Shown in pieces: positions 1 through 7,899 of a stretch of DNA of 17,028 nt. Position 1 is the stretch's first letter. Each line of letters starts with the position of its first letter. A program made the translations under genes and the position numbers. The notes under the pieces are model-generated. The model was not told the DNA's origin and did not search any database. It saw only the letters and a program-made list of their open reading frames with translations. Source of the stretch: Candidatus Curtissbacteria bacterium (lineage in GTDB: Bacteria; Patescibacteriota; Microgenomatia; Curtissbacterales; GWA2-41-24); the NCBI GenBank assembly GCA_016195765.1, contig JACPYZ010000049.1, forward strand, positions 1-17,028, in the 5' to 3' direction.

Positions 1-275
1 AGGGATGCTTCAACTGTGGCAAGAGCGGCCGTGTGAAAGACAAAATCGATACTATTTTTTGTAATAAATGCATGGGTTCGAAAAAAGTCTGTAATATCAA
101 AAATCTCGTAAACAATTTTTTTATCAAGTTCCTTATCAAAAAAATAAGACTTCGGATTAAATTGAACATCAACAACAAATACATTCGCGTCTTTTTCTAA
201 TAAAGCCGCAGCGAGATGACTTCCGTAAAAGCCAAATCCGCCTGTTACTAAAATATTTTTTCCTGCTAAGCCCAT
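1..275 (-). CDS. NAD-dependent epimerase/dehydratase (SDR), N-terminal part, runs off left edge
   Basis: The first 91 codons of an extended short-chain dehydrogenase/reductase acting on a nucleotide sugar. The ATG is at 275, and the protein begins MGLAGKNILVTGGFGFYGSH. It shows the dinucleotide-binding GxxGxxG motif, an acidic residue ending the second strand (VFVVDV), a DITD motif and the FHTAALATVE stretch typical of the family. The catalytic S/T-Y-K residues lie beyond the edge. It overlaps the end of the cytidylyltransferase gene by 10 bases, so the two are probably co-transcribed. RfbF partners are usually CDP-glucose 4,6-dehydratases (RfbG). The visible part does not carry the RfbG-like TGHTGFKGSWL sequence, so I only infer a CDP-sugar substrate from context. 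The SDR call is firm and the substrate is open. Confidence 0.85.
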   Translation of the reverse strand, partial: MGLAGKNILVTGGFGFYGSHLAAALLEKDANVFVVDVQFNPKSYFFDKELDKKIVYEIFDITDFFRTHAFITKNSIDFVFHTAALATVEAS

Positions 276-1039
276 ATTTTCCAGGCAGGATTAGCACTCC
301 ACATTTCATTCAGATCAGAAACGTCATTATAAGTGTCCATTGCATGAAAAAATCCTGGGTGCTCAAAAAGGCTAACTTGTTTTTTTGAAATGAGTGGGTC
401 GAAAACATCCTCTATCATCGTGTTAGGTTTTAAATACTTAAATATTGATTTATTAAAAACCATAAAACCGCCGTTAATGCTCTGTTTAATTTGGGCTTTT
501 TTCTCAAAGCTTTTTACATAACCTTCCCGGTCAGCACTAGCCCCACCATACTTTAATGTAGGATATACGCCGGTGAATGTTGCGACTGCCCTTTTTGCAG
601 TGTGGAAACTTAAAAGTTTTTTAATATTTATATCGGCAAGACCGTCCCCATAAGTTAGCATAAACTGGTCCGTGTCAATATATTTTTGAACACGCCTTAG
701 ACGTTCTCCAGTTAAAGATTCGAGACCAGTATCAACAAATGTTATCTTAAACTTTTCATTTTCCGATCTTCGGTAATGGATGATTTTATTGTTTGCAGTG
801 TTAAGACGAAAATCACCGTCGTAGTATTTTTTGTTAACGAAATAGTCCTTTATGATATTACCTTTGTAACCAAGCGCAATAATAAAGTCGTTAAAACCCC
901 AATGACTATAAATCTTCATAATATGCCAGAGTATCGGTTTACCACCGATTTCAATCATAGGTTTCGGTTTGAATTCTGTTTCCTCTTTTAACCTGTAACC
1001 AATTCCTCCGCAAAGTATTACTGTTTTAATCTTTTTCAT
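266..1039 (-). CDS. rfbF: Glucose-1-phosphate cytidylyltransferase
   Basis: Makes CDP-glucose from CTP and glucose-1-phosphate, the first step towards CDP-linked deoxysugars. At 257 aa it has the normal family length. It carries a nucleotidyltransferase loop GGIGYRLKEET (about residues 11-21), KPKPM (24-28), IGGKPILWHIMKIYSH (31-46), the VDTG/TGERLRRV block (102-116) and the metal-binding YGDGLAD (130-136). These match RfbF closely. The signature loop has Tyr where nucleotidyltransferases usually have Thr (GxGTRL). I chose the ATG at 1039. An in-frame TTG at 1063 would add eight residues before the conserved start, which is less likely. It lies 40 bases after the GT-C gene and overlaps the next SDR by 10 bases. 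It ends in TAG. Confidence 0.93.
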   Translation of the reverse strand: MKKIKTVILCGGIGYRLKEETEFKPKPMIEIGGKPILWHIMKIYSHWGFNDFIIALGYKGNIIKDYFVNKKYYDGDFRLNTANNKIIHYRRSENEKFKITFVDTGLESLTGERLRRVQKYIDTDQFMLTYGDGLADINIKKLLSFHTAKRAVATFTGVYPTLKYGGASADREGYVKSFEKKAQIKQSINGGFMVFNKSIFKYLKPNTMIEDVFDPLISKKQVSLFEHPGFFHAMDTYNDVSDLNEMWSANPAWKIWA

Positions 1040-1079
1040 TTTATGTCGGGTTGAATTGTACAAACAGTAGAGTGCATTA

Positions 1080-2624
1080 TCAATTAGTTATGAATACTTT
1101 TATTTCTCCAAAAGATTTATACAAACTAGTCTTCTTTTTGAGTTCGCCGGCAATCGTGGTGGCAATCTGCGGGTTTTGTAGGGTCGGACTAACAATTGTG
1201 GCGGTCATTTGTGGCGTAATATTTCCGCTAGGATTCAAATCTAGCGTTGAAGAAAACCTTTCATCCTCATAACTTTTTACTGGTAATTTTCCTTTTTGCC
1301 AAAAAAGATAAATATATCCATTTTGATAACAATCACCAGTACTTCTAAGTTCAAAGGGCTTGTCGCCGACAGCACCAATAACGTAACTGACGGCATCCAT
1401 TTTGTTTTTTAAACCAAAGTTACTGTTCGTATGTGCAAGCGACCAAACATTTATAAAAGTAAAAACTACAAAAGAAAAAGATAAAAAAGGAATGAGGTAA
1501 TCCCTCCTGATGGTTCCCAAGAAAACTGCAGCAACAAAAACCAAACCTGGGAACAAAACTACTAGAATCCATTCATATAAATATCCCGGTAAAAATAAGT
1601 TGTAAAAAGCAATTCCAGCCAGTGCAATTAGCAAATGATATAAAACTATTTTGTATCCAATAGAAGCTCCCTTTTTAGACGCCTTGAATATAAAAACTAA
1701 TAAAACAAAAGCACAAATAATAGTTAGCAGAAGAGGAATCTCAAGCTGCCTACTCGTCAGCAGGCTTGGGCAAGGTAAGATTTGGTCGGATATATTCAAA
1801 TTTCCTCCAATATAAAATATTCTTGAAAAAGTCGAAGGGAGGATTGTTAAAAGCCCTGGCAGATAAACTGGGCTAAATAAATGAGCAGATTTTTCGCGTG
1901 TTACAAATGTAATAAAAGAGCCAACCAGATAGTTGTTGTGTCTTAGGTTAAATATGAAAAGTGGGAGATGAGAAACAACAAATAGAAATATTAAAAACAG
2001 TAACGGCTTTATTCTCACTGTGTACTTAAATTTTAAATAACAAATAAAAGCCAAAAGTAATAAAGAAAGAGAAGACCCTTCGTTTTGGACGGCAACGAGC
2101 AGTGTTAAGCCAAGCAATAGAAAATATTTCTGTGACTGGGTTTTAACTAATTTGTAGATAAAAAAATAAACACAAAGTGAAAGAATTGGCACAAATGTTA
2201 AACCCGTAAATAATCTCGAGTAAACATTTACTAAGTAGGAAAAACCATATATGGCAGAAGCAATTAAAGCTATCCTTTCGCCAAACAAGTCGCGGCCGAT
2301 CCGGTAAACAAGAAAAACTGTGATAGTTCCAAATATTGCCGCAATCAGCGGTAAGTAAGATGGATTCATGCCAACAATGCCATAAGAGGCAGCGATAATG
2401 TAATACATTAGTGGCCCAAGATATAAACCTCCCGGGATGGGGAATCCGATTAGTTGAGGTCGGTGCTCCACGAGTATCCTTTTTGTGGTGAGAGATAACA
2501 TTTCCTCGTCAATGTGCCAAAAGAAAAAATCCTGCCCGTGCCAAACTCTTAGTAAAAAGGAGGCAACAAGAATAAATATTAAAAGAACTTTAGTTCTTTC
2601 TAGATTTTGAAGACCTACGTACAT
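1080..2624 (-). CDS. Polytopic GT-C-like (GT39/ArnT-type) membrane glycosyltransferase
   Basis: About 514 aa with many hydrophobic segments, a short cytoplasmic N-terminus and a soluble C-terminal tail. An Asp-Glu pair (FWHIDEE, about D39-E40) sits in the first extracytoplasmic loop. This is the place where GT-C enzymes, which use polyprenyl-phosphate sugar donors, carry their catalytic acid. Further marks are PIPGGLYLGP (about 60-70) and PLFIFNLRHN. Around residues 430-453 it has a GYIYLF...GKLPVKSYED block shared with the gene at 14854-16407, so the two are paralogues. The reading frame is open to a GTG at 2675, but that would overlap the ATPase gene by 86 bases. ATG at 2624 (overlap 35) or 2642 is more likely. 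It ends in tandem TGA TAA. The acceptor is unknown. It may add a sugar to the exported glycan or to another envelope molecule. Confidence 0.72.
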   Translation of the reverse strand: MYVGLQNLERTKVLLIFILVASFLLRVWHGQDFFFWHIDEEMLSLTTKRILVEHRPQLIGFPIPGGLYLGPLMYYIIAASYGIVGMNPSYLPLIAAIFGTITVFLVYRIGRDLFGERIALIASAIYGFSYLVNVYSRLFTGLTFVPILSLCVYFFIYKLVKTQSQKYFLLLGLTLLVAVQNEGSSLSLLLLAFICYLKFKYTVRIKPLLFLIFLFVVSHLPLFIFNLRHNNYLVGSFITFVTREKSAHLFSPVYLPGLLTILPSTFSRIFYIGGNLNISDQILPCPSLLTSRQLEIPLLLTIICAFVLLVFIFKASKKGASIGYKIVLYHLLIALAGIAFYNLFLPGYLYEWILVVLFPGLVFVAAVFLGTIRRDYLIPFLSFSFVVFTFINVWSLAHTNSNFGLKNKMDAVSYVIGAVGDKPFELRSTGDCYQNGYIYLFWQKGKLPVKSYEDERFSSTLDLNPSGNITPQMTATIVSPTLQNPQIATTIAGELKKKTSLYKSFGEIKVFITN

Positions 2625-3366
2625 ACTCTTTAATAACATCATTTGGTCTGCCAATCTTAACAATTTCTCCACCATCTATAAAAATCACCCTAGAGCAAAT
2701 GCTCTTTATGGCATCCAGATTGTGAGAAACAAAAACGATTGTTTTGCGACCTGCAAATGAATGCATTTTTTCAAGACAACGCTTTTGAAAGTCTATATCT
2801 CCTACTGCAAGCACCTCATCAACCAGTAAAATGTCTGGATCGCTAAAAGCACAAACAGAAAATCCCAATCGAGAGTACATTCCCGAGGAATATTTTTTAA
2901 TTGGAACATCTAAAAACTTTCCAATACCCGCAAACCGAACAATATCTCTGTATTGTTTTTTTATTTCGGCTTTACTCATTCCTAAAATAGCCCCATATAA
3001 ATAAATATTTTCTTTTCCAGTTAATTCATGGTGAAGTCCTGCACCAAGCTCTATAAAGGCACCGATTCTGCCGCGCGCTTTAACCAAACCTTTTTCAGGA
3101 TACGTTATTTTTGAAATAAGCTTTAGTATTGTTGATTTTCCGGCCCCATTATTGCCAATAATCCCAAGGCACTCACCAGGATTAACAGTAAATGAAATAT
3201 TGCGCAAAGCATAAAACTTTTCTTGGTTTTTGCTCTTTGCAGAGGATAAACCAGAAAACTTTTCACCGATGATGTCTCGCAACAGGCCATACTTGCCCTT
3301 AGATGTCCGATAAGACTTTGCAATATTAATAAATTCTATCTGTCCTGTTTGCAATTCTTTTTTCAT
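2590..3366 (-). CDS. wzt: ABC transporter ATPase of polysaccharide export (Wzt/TagH type, no carbohydrate-binding domain)
   Basis: The 258-aa nucleotide-binding subunit that drives export of a finished lipid-linked glycan across the cytoplasmic membrane. It has Walker A GNNGAGKST (71-79), the family stretch IGAFIELGAGLHHELTGKEN (about 101-120), signature YSSGM (159-163), Walker B ILLVDE (179-184) and the switch His in VSHN (about 215). It stops soon after the ATPase fold (KEYVRRSSKSRKN), so it lacks the C-terminal carbohydrate-binding domain that reads terminal modifications in long Wzt proteins. Its start overlaps the permease stop as ATGA, which suggests translational coupling of the two subunits. 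It ends in TAA. The export role is strongly supported. The exact glycan is unknown. Confidence 0.92.
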   Translation of the reverse strand: MKKELQTGQIEFINIAKSYRTSKGKYGLLRDIIGEKFSGLSSAKSKNQEKFYALRNISFTVNPGECLGIIGNNGAGKSTILKLISKITYPEKGLVKARGRIGAFIELGAGLHHELTGKENIYLYGAILGMSKAEIKKQYRDIVRFAGIGKFLDVPIKKYSSGMYSRLGFSVCAFSDPDILLVDEVLAVGDIDFQKRCLEKMHSFAGRKTIVFVSHNLDAIKSICSRVIFIDGGEIVKIGRPNDVIKEYVRRSSKSRKN

Positions 3367-4151
3367 ATAACGTCCGCAAACACTTTTTCTTTCTTTTTAA
3401 AGTAAGCGTAACCCAAAATTAAAATTACAAAAGACATTGCAATTGAATATGCAAGAGGAACCATTTGTGGGCTCCTGTTAAGTACTGTCACATCTCGAAA
3501 AGACTCAACAAGCCCAGCGGCCGGATTCAACAGAACATAAACTCGATATTTTTGCGGTATCTGTTCGACGGAATAAATAATAGGCGTTAAATACATAAAT
3601 ACTTGCAAAAAAATAGGAAGAACAAATCGAACATCTCGGTATAAAACATTAATTGCTGCAAGAATTAAAGATATACCAATAGTCAATGCTAAAAGTGATG
3701 GGATAATAATAAGAAGGTAAGCAATATTTGCGCCAATAGGCACCTTAAAAATAAAAAACATCAATATAAAAATTAAACCTGCGACAATAAAATCGAAAAA
3801 TGCAGCAGCAATCGATGAAAGTGGCATAATTTCTCGAGGAAAATAAACTTTGGTAACAAGGCTGCTATTGTTAACAACCGACAAAGAACCGAAACTCAGT
3901 GCGCTACTTAAAAAACTCCAAGGAAGAAGCGCGCTATATGCAAAAACTGGATAGGGGATAGTCGAAAAAGAAACTTTTAGAAAAACTCCGAAAACAATAC
4001 TGAAAATAAGTGTTAAAGCCGCAGGTTGTAGAATCGCCCACAGAAACCCTAGCAACGTCTGTTTATAACGAATTTTAATTTCTTTATCTGTAAAAGCTAA
4101 GAGAAGTTCTCTGAATTTAACTAGCTCAGATAGATTTCCGGTGAGTGTCAT
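3363..4151 (-). CDS. wzm: ABC-2 type polysaccharide export permease
   Basis: A 262-aa membrane subunit paired with the downstream ATPase. The N-terminal amphipathic part FTDKEIKIRYKQTLLGFLWA (about 20-39), followed by LQPAALTLIFSIVFG, is the hallmark of Wzm/TagG/KpsM-type ABC-2 permeases. Further family blocks are LPWSFLSSAL, VTKVYFPREIMPL, NVLYRDVRF and YLTPIIYS near the fourth to fifth membrane segments, then LLNPAAGLVESFRD. I estimate six transmembrane segments. It starts with ATG at 4151, inside the last 26 bases of the aminotransferase gene, and ends in TGA overlapping the ATPase start. Its place between sugar-synthesis genes and the ATPase indicates an ABC-dependent rather than Wzx/Wzy-dependent glycan. 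Confidence 0.92.
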   Translation of the reverse strand: MTLTGNLSELVKFRELLLAFTDKEIKIRYKQTLLGFLWAILQPAALTLIFSIVFGVFLKVSFSTIPYPVFAYSALLPWSFLSSALSFGSLSVVNNSSLVTKVYFPREIMPLSSIAAAFFDFIVAGLIFILMFFIFKVPIGANIAYLLIIIPSLLALTIGISLILAAINVLYRDVRFVLPIFLQVFMYLTPIIYSVEQIPQKYRVYVLLNPAAGLVESFRDVTVLNRSPQMVPLAYSIAMSFVILILGYAYFKKKEKVFADVI

Positions 4152-5232
4152 AAAACTTGTGAATCATAGAAATAACATATTCTTGATGAGAAGTCTTAAG
4201 TTTTGGAAAGATTGGTAGTGCCAGCAATTCTTTAGATAACTTTTCGGTAACAGGTAGGGCTGATTGCGCAAATTTTTTAAAAATAGGTTGCTCGTGCACA
4301 GGGGTGGGGTAATAAACATCTGTTGTTATATTTTTAGATTTTAAAAAAGTATAGAGTTGCGGGCGTTGTTTGGTTCTTATAACAAAAAGGTGGTTTACCG
4401 ACACTCCACCTTCAACCGTATCTTGAAATTCAAGAGGTAAATTACCAAGTGCCCGCTGGTATCGTTTAGCAATTGTGGTTCTTAACAAATTATGTTTGTT
4501 GAGTCGCTTAATCTTTGCAGAAAGAATTGCAGCTTGAATTTCATCAAGTCTGCTATTGATGCCACGATAAGCATGCCAAAATCTTTTAGCTTGACCTCCG
4601 TGCCTAAGCATCTTAATCATTTTTGCCACTTTTCGACTGTTGGTCGTAACCATTCCTCCATCACCAAGCCCACCAAGATTCTTGGTTGGATAAAAACTGA
4701 ATGCAGCCGCATCCGAAAAATTACCAACTTTTGTGCCTTTTATGGCAGCCCCGTGTGCCTGGCAAGCATCTTCAATAACAGCAAGTTTGTAAGTTTTGGC
4801 AAATTTTAGAATTGTTTTCATGTCGGCGGGGTTGCCATAAATATGAACAGGCATAATCGCCTTTACTTTTTTATCAATTCTGACAGCTGAGTCGTGCACA
4901 TCCATTGTCCAGGTTTTCTCATCCACATCACAAAACACCGGAATGGCACCTTCCTCCATAATTGCGACAGAAGTAAAAGGGGATGTAAGTGAGACTGTAA
5001 GAACTTTATCCCCCGCAGAAATTCCATTTGCTCTTAATGCAAGCCTCAATGCATCTGTTCCACTGCCAACGCCAACTGCTTCTTTTGCTCCAATAAATTT
5101 TGCAAATGTTTTTTCAAATTTTTCAAGCTCATGCCCAAGAATATAGTTTTTAGAATCAATAACCTTGTTAATGTTTTTTTTAATCTCACGATATAAATCT
5201 GGTTCGAGAGCAATATCTGTAAGGGGGATCAT
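4126..5232 (-). CDS. DegT/DnrJ/EryC1/StrS sugar aminotransferase (keto-deoxysugar transaminase)
   Basis: A PLP-dependent aminotransferase of 368 aa that converts a nucleotide-linked keto-deoxysugar to an aminosugar. Motifs are GSGTDALRLAL (57-67), the PLP-ring Asp in EDACQAHGA (D155), and the Schiff-base Lys in SFYPTKNLGGLGDGGM (K184). The C-terminal half has SRLDEIQAAIL and TDVYYPTPVHEQPIF. This block, with LPVTEKLSKELLALPIFP, resembles the 3-keto-6-deoxyhexose transaminases (QdtB/FdtB/DesV type). I see no isomerase partner for that pathway in this window. It starts one base after the upstream SDR stop (TAA A ATG) and overlaps the permease gene by 26 bases. The family is certain. The 3-amino specificity is an inference from recalled sequence likeness. 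Confidence 0.9.
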   Translation of the reverse strand: MIPLTDIALEPDLYREIKKNINKVIDSKNYILGHELEKFEKTFAKFIGAKEAVGVGSGTDALRLALRANGISAGDKVLTVSLTSPFTSVAIMEEGAIPVFCDVDEKTWTMDVHDSAVRIDKKVKAIMPVHIYGNPADMKTILKFAKTYKLAVIEDACQAHGAAIKGTKVGNFSDAAAFSFYPTKNLGGLGDGGMVTTNSRKVAKMIKMLRHGGQAKRFWHAYRGINSRLDEIQAAILSAKIKRLNKHNLLRTTIAKRYQRALGNLPLEFQDTVEGGVSVNHLFVIRTKQRPQLYTFLKSKNITTDVYYPTPVHEQPIFKKFAQSALPVTEKLSKELLALPIFPKLKTSHQEYVISMIHKFYDTHRKSI

Positions 5233-5233
5233 T

Positions 5234-6220
5234 TTAAAAGTAGTGTTTCTTGTTCTTCAAGTAATAATCAATAGTCATTGCAATTGCCGTTTGTATATCA
5301 ACTTTTGGTTGCCAGCCCAAATCTTCCCTTATTTTTTTAATGTCAGCAATGTAATTACCAATCTCGATTGCCTTTCTGTCTTTTGGAAACTTGATAAGAC
5401 TCCATGAACCTCGACCGTAAATATTTATGCATTCTTCTACAAATCCCCTTAGTGTAATTGGACAGCCGCCAAGATTATATACTTCACCGTTTGATTTCGC
5501 ACTTACAGCAGCCAGCATTAAAGCGTCAACTACATCGGAAACATAATTTACATCACGGATTTGAGTTCCGTCACCAAACAATTTAATTTCTTCCCCATCT
5601 ATTAGTTGTCTGATAAACCAATTGAGAACACCCTGTTTAGGGTGATGCATCTGGTGGCGCGGGCCATATGTGTTTGTCATTCTCAAAGACGTGGTTTTTA
5701 TACCATAAATTTTTCCGTACAAAAGATGATACTTTTCTGCAGCAATTGAATTTATTCCGTTGATGTCAGTTGGTTCCTGCAAATGTTTTTCATCGACTGG
5801 TGAATATAACGTACGGCCATACTGATTTCTAGTTCCGGCAAAAACAATTTTTACCGAAGGGTTAAATTGTCTGCATGCTTCAAGTAAACATAACTGAGCA
5901 TTGCAATTTATTTCCAAATCCAAAAATGGATTTGTCATGCTATCTACGTGTGACAAAGTACCAGCGAGGTTAAAAATTATCTCCTTATCTTTTATTGCCT
6001 TTTTAACCTTCAAGCGGTTTCGCATGTCAGCAATCGTTACCTTGATGTTTTTTAAAATAGGGTGAATGTTAAATCTATTCCCGCCCATATCTGGAATGAG
6101 AGCATCAAGAACTTCGACCCTTGCTCCCTGACCAACAAGTTCAATTGCAAGATTACTGCCAATAAACCCCAGGCCACCCGTTACCAGAACATTCTTACCC
6201 TTAAATCTATTGTTTTTCAT
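5234..6220 (-). CDS. NAD-dependent epimerase/dehydratase with atypical active site
   Basis: An extended SDR of 328 aa related to UDP-glucose 4-epimerases. It has GGLGFIG (15-21), the strand-2 acidic residue in VEVLDA, the NLAGTLSHVDSMTNP block (84-98), GTRNQYG (129-135), RMTNTYGPR, LFGDGTQIRDVNYVSDVVDA, and a C-terminal DLGWQPK. At the place of the usual YxxxK it reads DINGINSIAAEKYH (about 152-165), so Asn 154 and Ser 158 stand where Tyr and Lys are expected. I recall a group of SDRs with an NGIN motif here, so this may be a natural subgroup and not a dead enzyme. It overlaps the upstream GT2 gene by 14 bases and sits one base before the aminotransferase. The substrate is unknown. Confidence 0.85.
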   Translation of the reverse strand: MKNNRFKGKNVLVTGGLGFIGSNLAIELVGQGARVEVLDALIPDMGGNRFNIHPILKNIKVTIADMRNRLKVKKAIKDKEIIFNLAGTLSHVDSMTNPFLDLEINCNAQLCLLEACRQFNPSVKIVFAGTRNQYGRTLYSPVDEKHLQEPTDINGINSIAAEKYHLLYGKIYGIKTTSLRMTNTYGPRHQMHHPKQGVLNWFIRQLIDGEEIKLFGDGTQIRDVNYVSDVVDALMLAAVSAKSNGEVYNLGGCPITLRGFVEECINIYGRGSWSLIKFPKDRKAIEIGNYIADIKKIREDLGWQPKVDIQTAIAMTIDYYLKNKKHYF

Positions 6221-6944
6221 AATTTTGGCCTTGCAAACTAATCCAAAGTTCAGCTAGTTCAAATAACGTTTTCATAATTCTTTTGTAATTAAAAAATTGG
6301 GAATGACCGTATAGTCTCGGATAATGATGAACACCCGTTTCCACAAACCGGTATCCCCGATCCTGTAACTTCTTGACCAGTTCAACACATATAACTCCGC
6401 TGTTATACTTTAAGGAAATGTCATCAAGCGCTTTTTTCCTAACCAGTCGGAAGTCACAATCAACATCTTTAATTTTTAAGTTAAACAAAAATGTAGAAAA
6501 GTAATGATAAGTTCTCCCAATTACCAAGCGGTATGATGGATCGCTCCTTTTAATCTTATAGCCCTGTATGACATCTACTTTTTTTGAAATCAATTCAATC
6601 AATTTTTCCAGTTCTTTAACATCATATTGTCCATCTCCATCTGTATAAAAAACCCATTCGTATTTTGCGTTTTTAAAACCAGATTTTAAGGCGCCACCGT
6701 AGCCCATATTTTCCTTGTGAAACACAAGATTCAACCTTGGAATTTTAGCTTTCAATCTTTTTAAAATCTTCCTGCTTTCGTCCTTAGAAGCGTCGTCGAT
6801 CACTATGATTTCATAAGTTCCTGCTAGCCTTTTAAGTAGATTGTTTGCATCCTCCACCAAAAGTCCTATTGAACCTGCATCGTTATAACAAGGGAAAAAT
6901 ACCGAAATTGAGGGTTTGGAGTTTAAGTTTGGTTTCGCAGCCAT
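6207..6944 (-). CDS. Family 2 glycosyltransferase (DPM1-like)
   Basis: A soluble GT-A fold glycosyltransferase of 245 aa, probably working at the inner face of the membrane. It begins with SISVFFPCYND (about 12-22), then VIDDASKD with the nucleotide-binding Asp pair (D50, D51), KENMGYGGALKSGF (77-90), and the metal-binding DGDGQYD (102-108). The later part has VDCDFRLVRKKAL and a basic C-terminal region ending in LAELWISLQ. No transmembrane pair is evident, so it is not the flippase-linked GtrB type. It resembles polyprenyl-phosphate mannosyl/glucosyl transferases and could make the lipid-phosphate-sugar donor for the GT-C proteins of this locus. It could equally add a sugar to the glycan. 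ATG at 6944 lies within the last 22 bases of the upstream epimerase gene. The stop is TAG. Confidence 0.88.
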   Translation of the reverse strand: MAAKPNLNSKPSISVFFPCYNDAGSIGLLVEDANNLLKRLAGTYEIIVIDDASKDESRKILKRLKAKIPRLNLVFHKENMGYGGALKSGFKNAKYEWVFYTDGDGQYDVKELEKLIELISKKVDVIQGYKIKRSDPSYRLVIGRTYHYFSTFLFNLKIKDVDCDFRLVRKKALDDISLKYNSGVICVELVKKLQDRGYRFVETGVHHYPRLYGHSQFFNYKRIMKTLFELAELWISLQGQNYEKQ

Positions 6945-7873
6945 TGAAAGTAATTGGTTAGTCCTTCTTTTAGTTGAGTTCTAGACTTCCAGCCCAAAAC
7001 TCTCCTAGCTTTTACTATATTTGCCCATGTTCTTTCAACATCACCCATTTGCGGCCCCCCAATTTTAACGATTGCTTTTTTGCCGGTGACATCTTCAACC
7101 GTCTGTATAAAATCCTTCAACAAAACAGGATTATCGCTTCCAAGGTTAAAAATTTCGAATTCTCCCGGCCATTCAATTGCTTTTAAAATACCGTCAACAA
7201 TATCGTCAATATAAGTATAATCCCGGCTTGTGGAACCATCGCCAAATTGTTCAAATTCCCGGTTTTCTATTATTGATTTGGTCAGAATAGCCGGAGCCAT
7301 ATCCACCCGGCCCCTTGGACCATAAACTGTAAAAAATCGCAGTATAGCGCACTTTAGATGAAAGTTCTTGTTAAATGATTCTGTAAAGAATTCTGCAGAG
7401 CGTTTGCTAGCTCCATAGGGTGAAGCAATATCGACACAAGGGTCAGCTTCGTCAAATGGAACAGAAGGGGAGTTACCATATACAGAGGAAGAAGATGCCA
7501 AAATAAACTTTTCGATGTTATTTTCAACTGAAAGTTTTAAAAGATTAACAGTTCCAAGAACATTAACTTCGCCATAAAGCAGGGGGTTATTAATTGAAGG
7601 CCTAACACCCGCTCGAGCGGCTAGGTGAATGACAATATCAGGCTTTTCAGACACAAAAACATCCTGAAGAGTAACATTTTCCAATACGCTTGCTATGAAC
7701 ATTTTGAAATTTTTGTTCCTAGAAGCTTCTTTTATGTTGGCCTTTTTAAGTTTAGGATCGTAGTAATTATTAAAGTCATCAACCCCAACAACGCGATAAT
7801 CCCGACTCAGCAACCTATCTGCCAAATTAGACCCAATGAAACCGGCGCAACCTGTAATGAGTATTGTTTTCAT
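6923..7873 (-). CDS. UDP-glucuronate 4-epimerase-like SDR
   Basis: An extended SDR of 316 aa expected to interconvert UDP-glucuronate and UDP-galacturonate. The sequence is close to the GAE/CapI group: GCAGFIG (8-14), VDDFNNYYDPKLKKA (31-45), HLAARAGVRPSINNP (83-97), ASSSSVYG (126-133), catalytic YGASK (Y153, K157), LRFFTVYGPRGRVDMA and RDYTYIDDIV. The C-terminal QMGDVERTWANIVKARRVLG is also typical. All catalytic residues are present. It lies 26 bases after the UXS-like gene. Both act on UDP-glucuronate-type sugars, which argues for a uronic-acid or pentose component. UDP-glucose dehydrogenase, which would supply UDP-glucuronate, is not in the window. Plain UDP-glucose/UDP-GlcNAc 4-epimerase activity is the alternative. 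Confidence 0.88.
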   Translation of the reverse strand: MKTILITGCAGFIGSNLADRLLSRDYRVVGVDDFNNYYDPKLKKANIKEASRNKNFKMFIASVLENVTLQDVFVSEKPDIVIHLAARAGVRPSINNPLLYGEVNVLGTVNLLKLSVENNIEKFILASSSSVYGNSPSVPFDEADPCVDIASPYGASKRSAEFFTESFNKNFHLKCAILRFFTVYGPRGRVDMAPAILTKSIIENREFEQFGDGSTSRDYTYIDDIVDGILKAIEWPGEFEIFNLGSDNPVLLKDFIQTVEDVTGKKAIVKIGGPQMGDVERTWANIVKARRVLGWKSRTQLKEGLTNYFQWLRNQT

Positions 7874-7899
7874 ACAACTGCAATGAGTGTAATCACGAT

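Noticed and set aside
4492..4809. Plus-strand open frame of 105 codons, and similar antisense frames at 776-991, 8173-8433 and 9107-9337
   Set aside because: They lie opposite well-supported genes, have no recognisable motifs and look like frame shadows.
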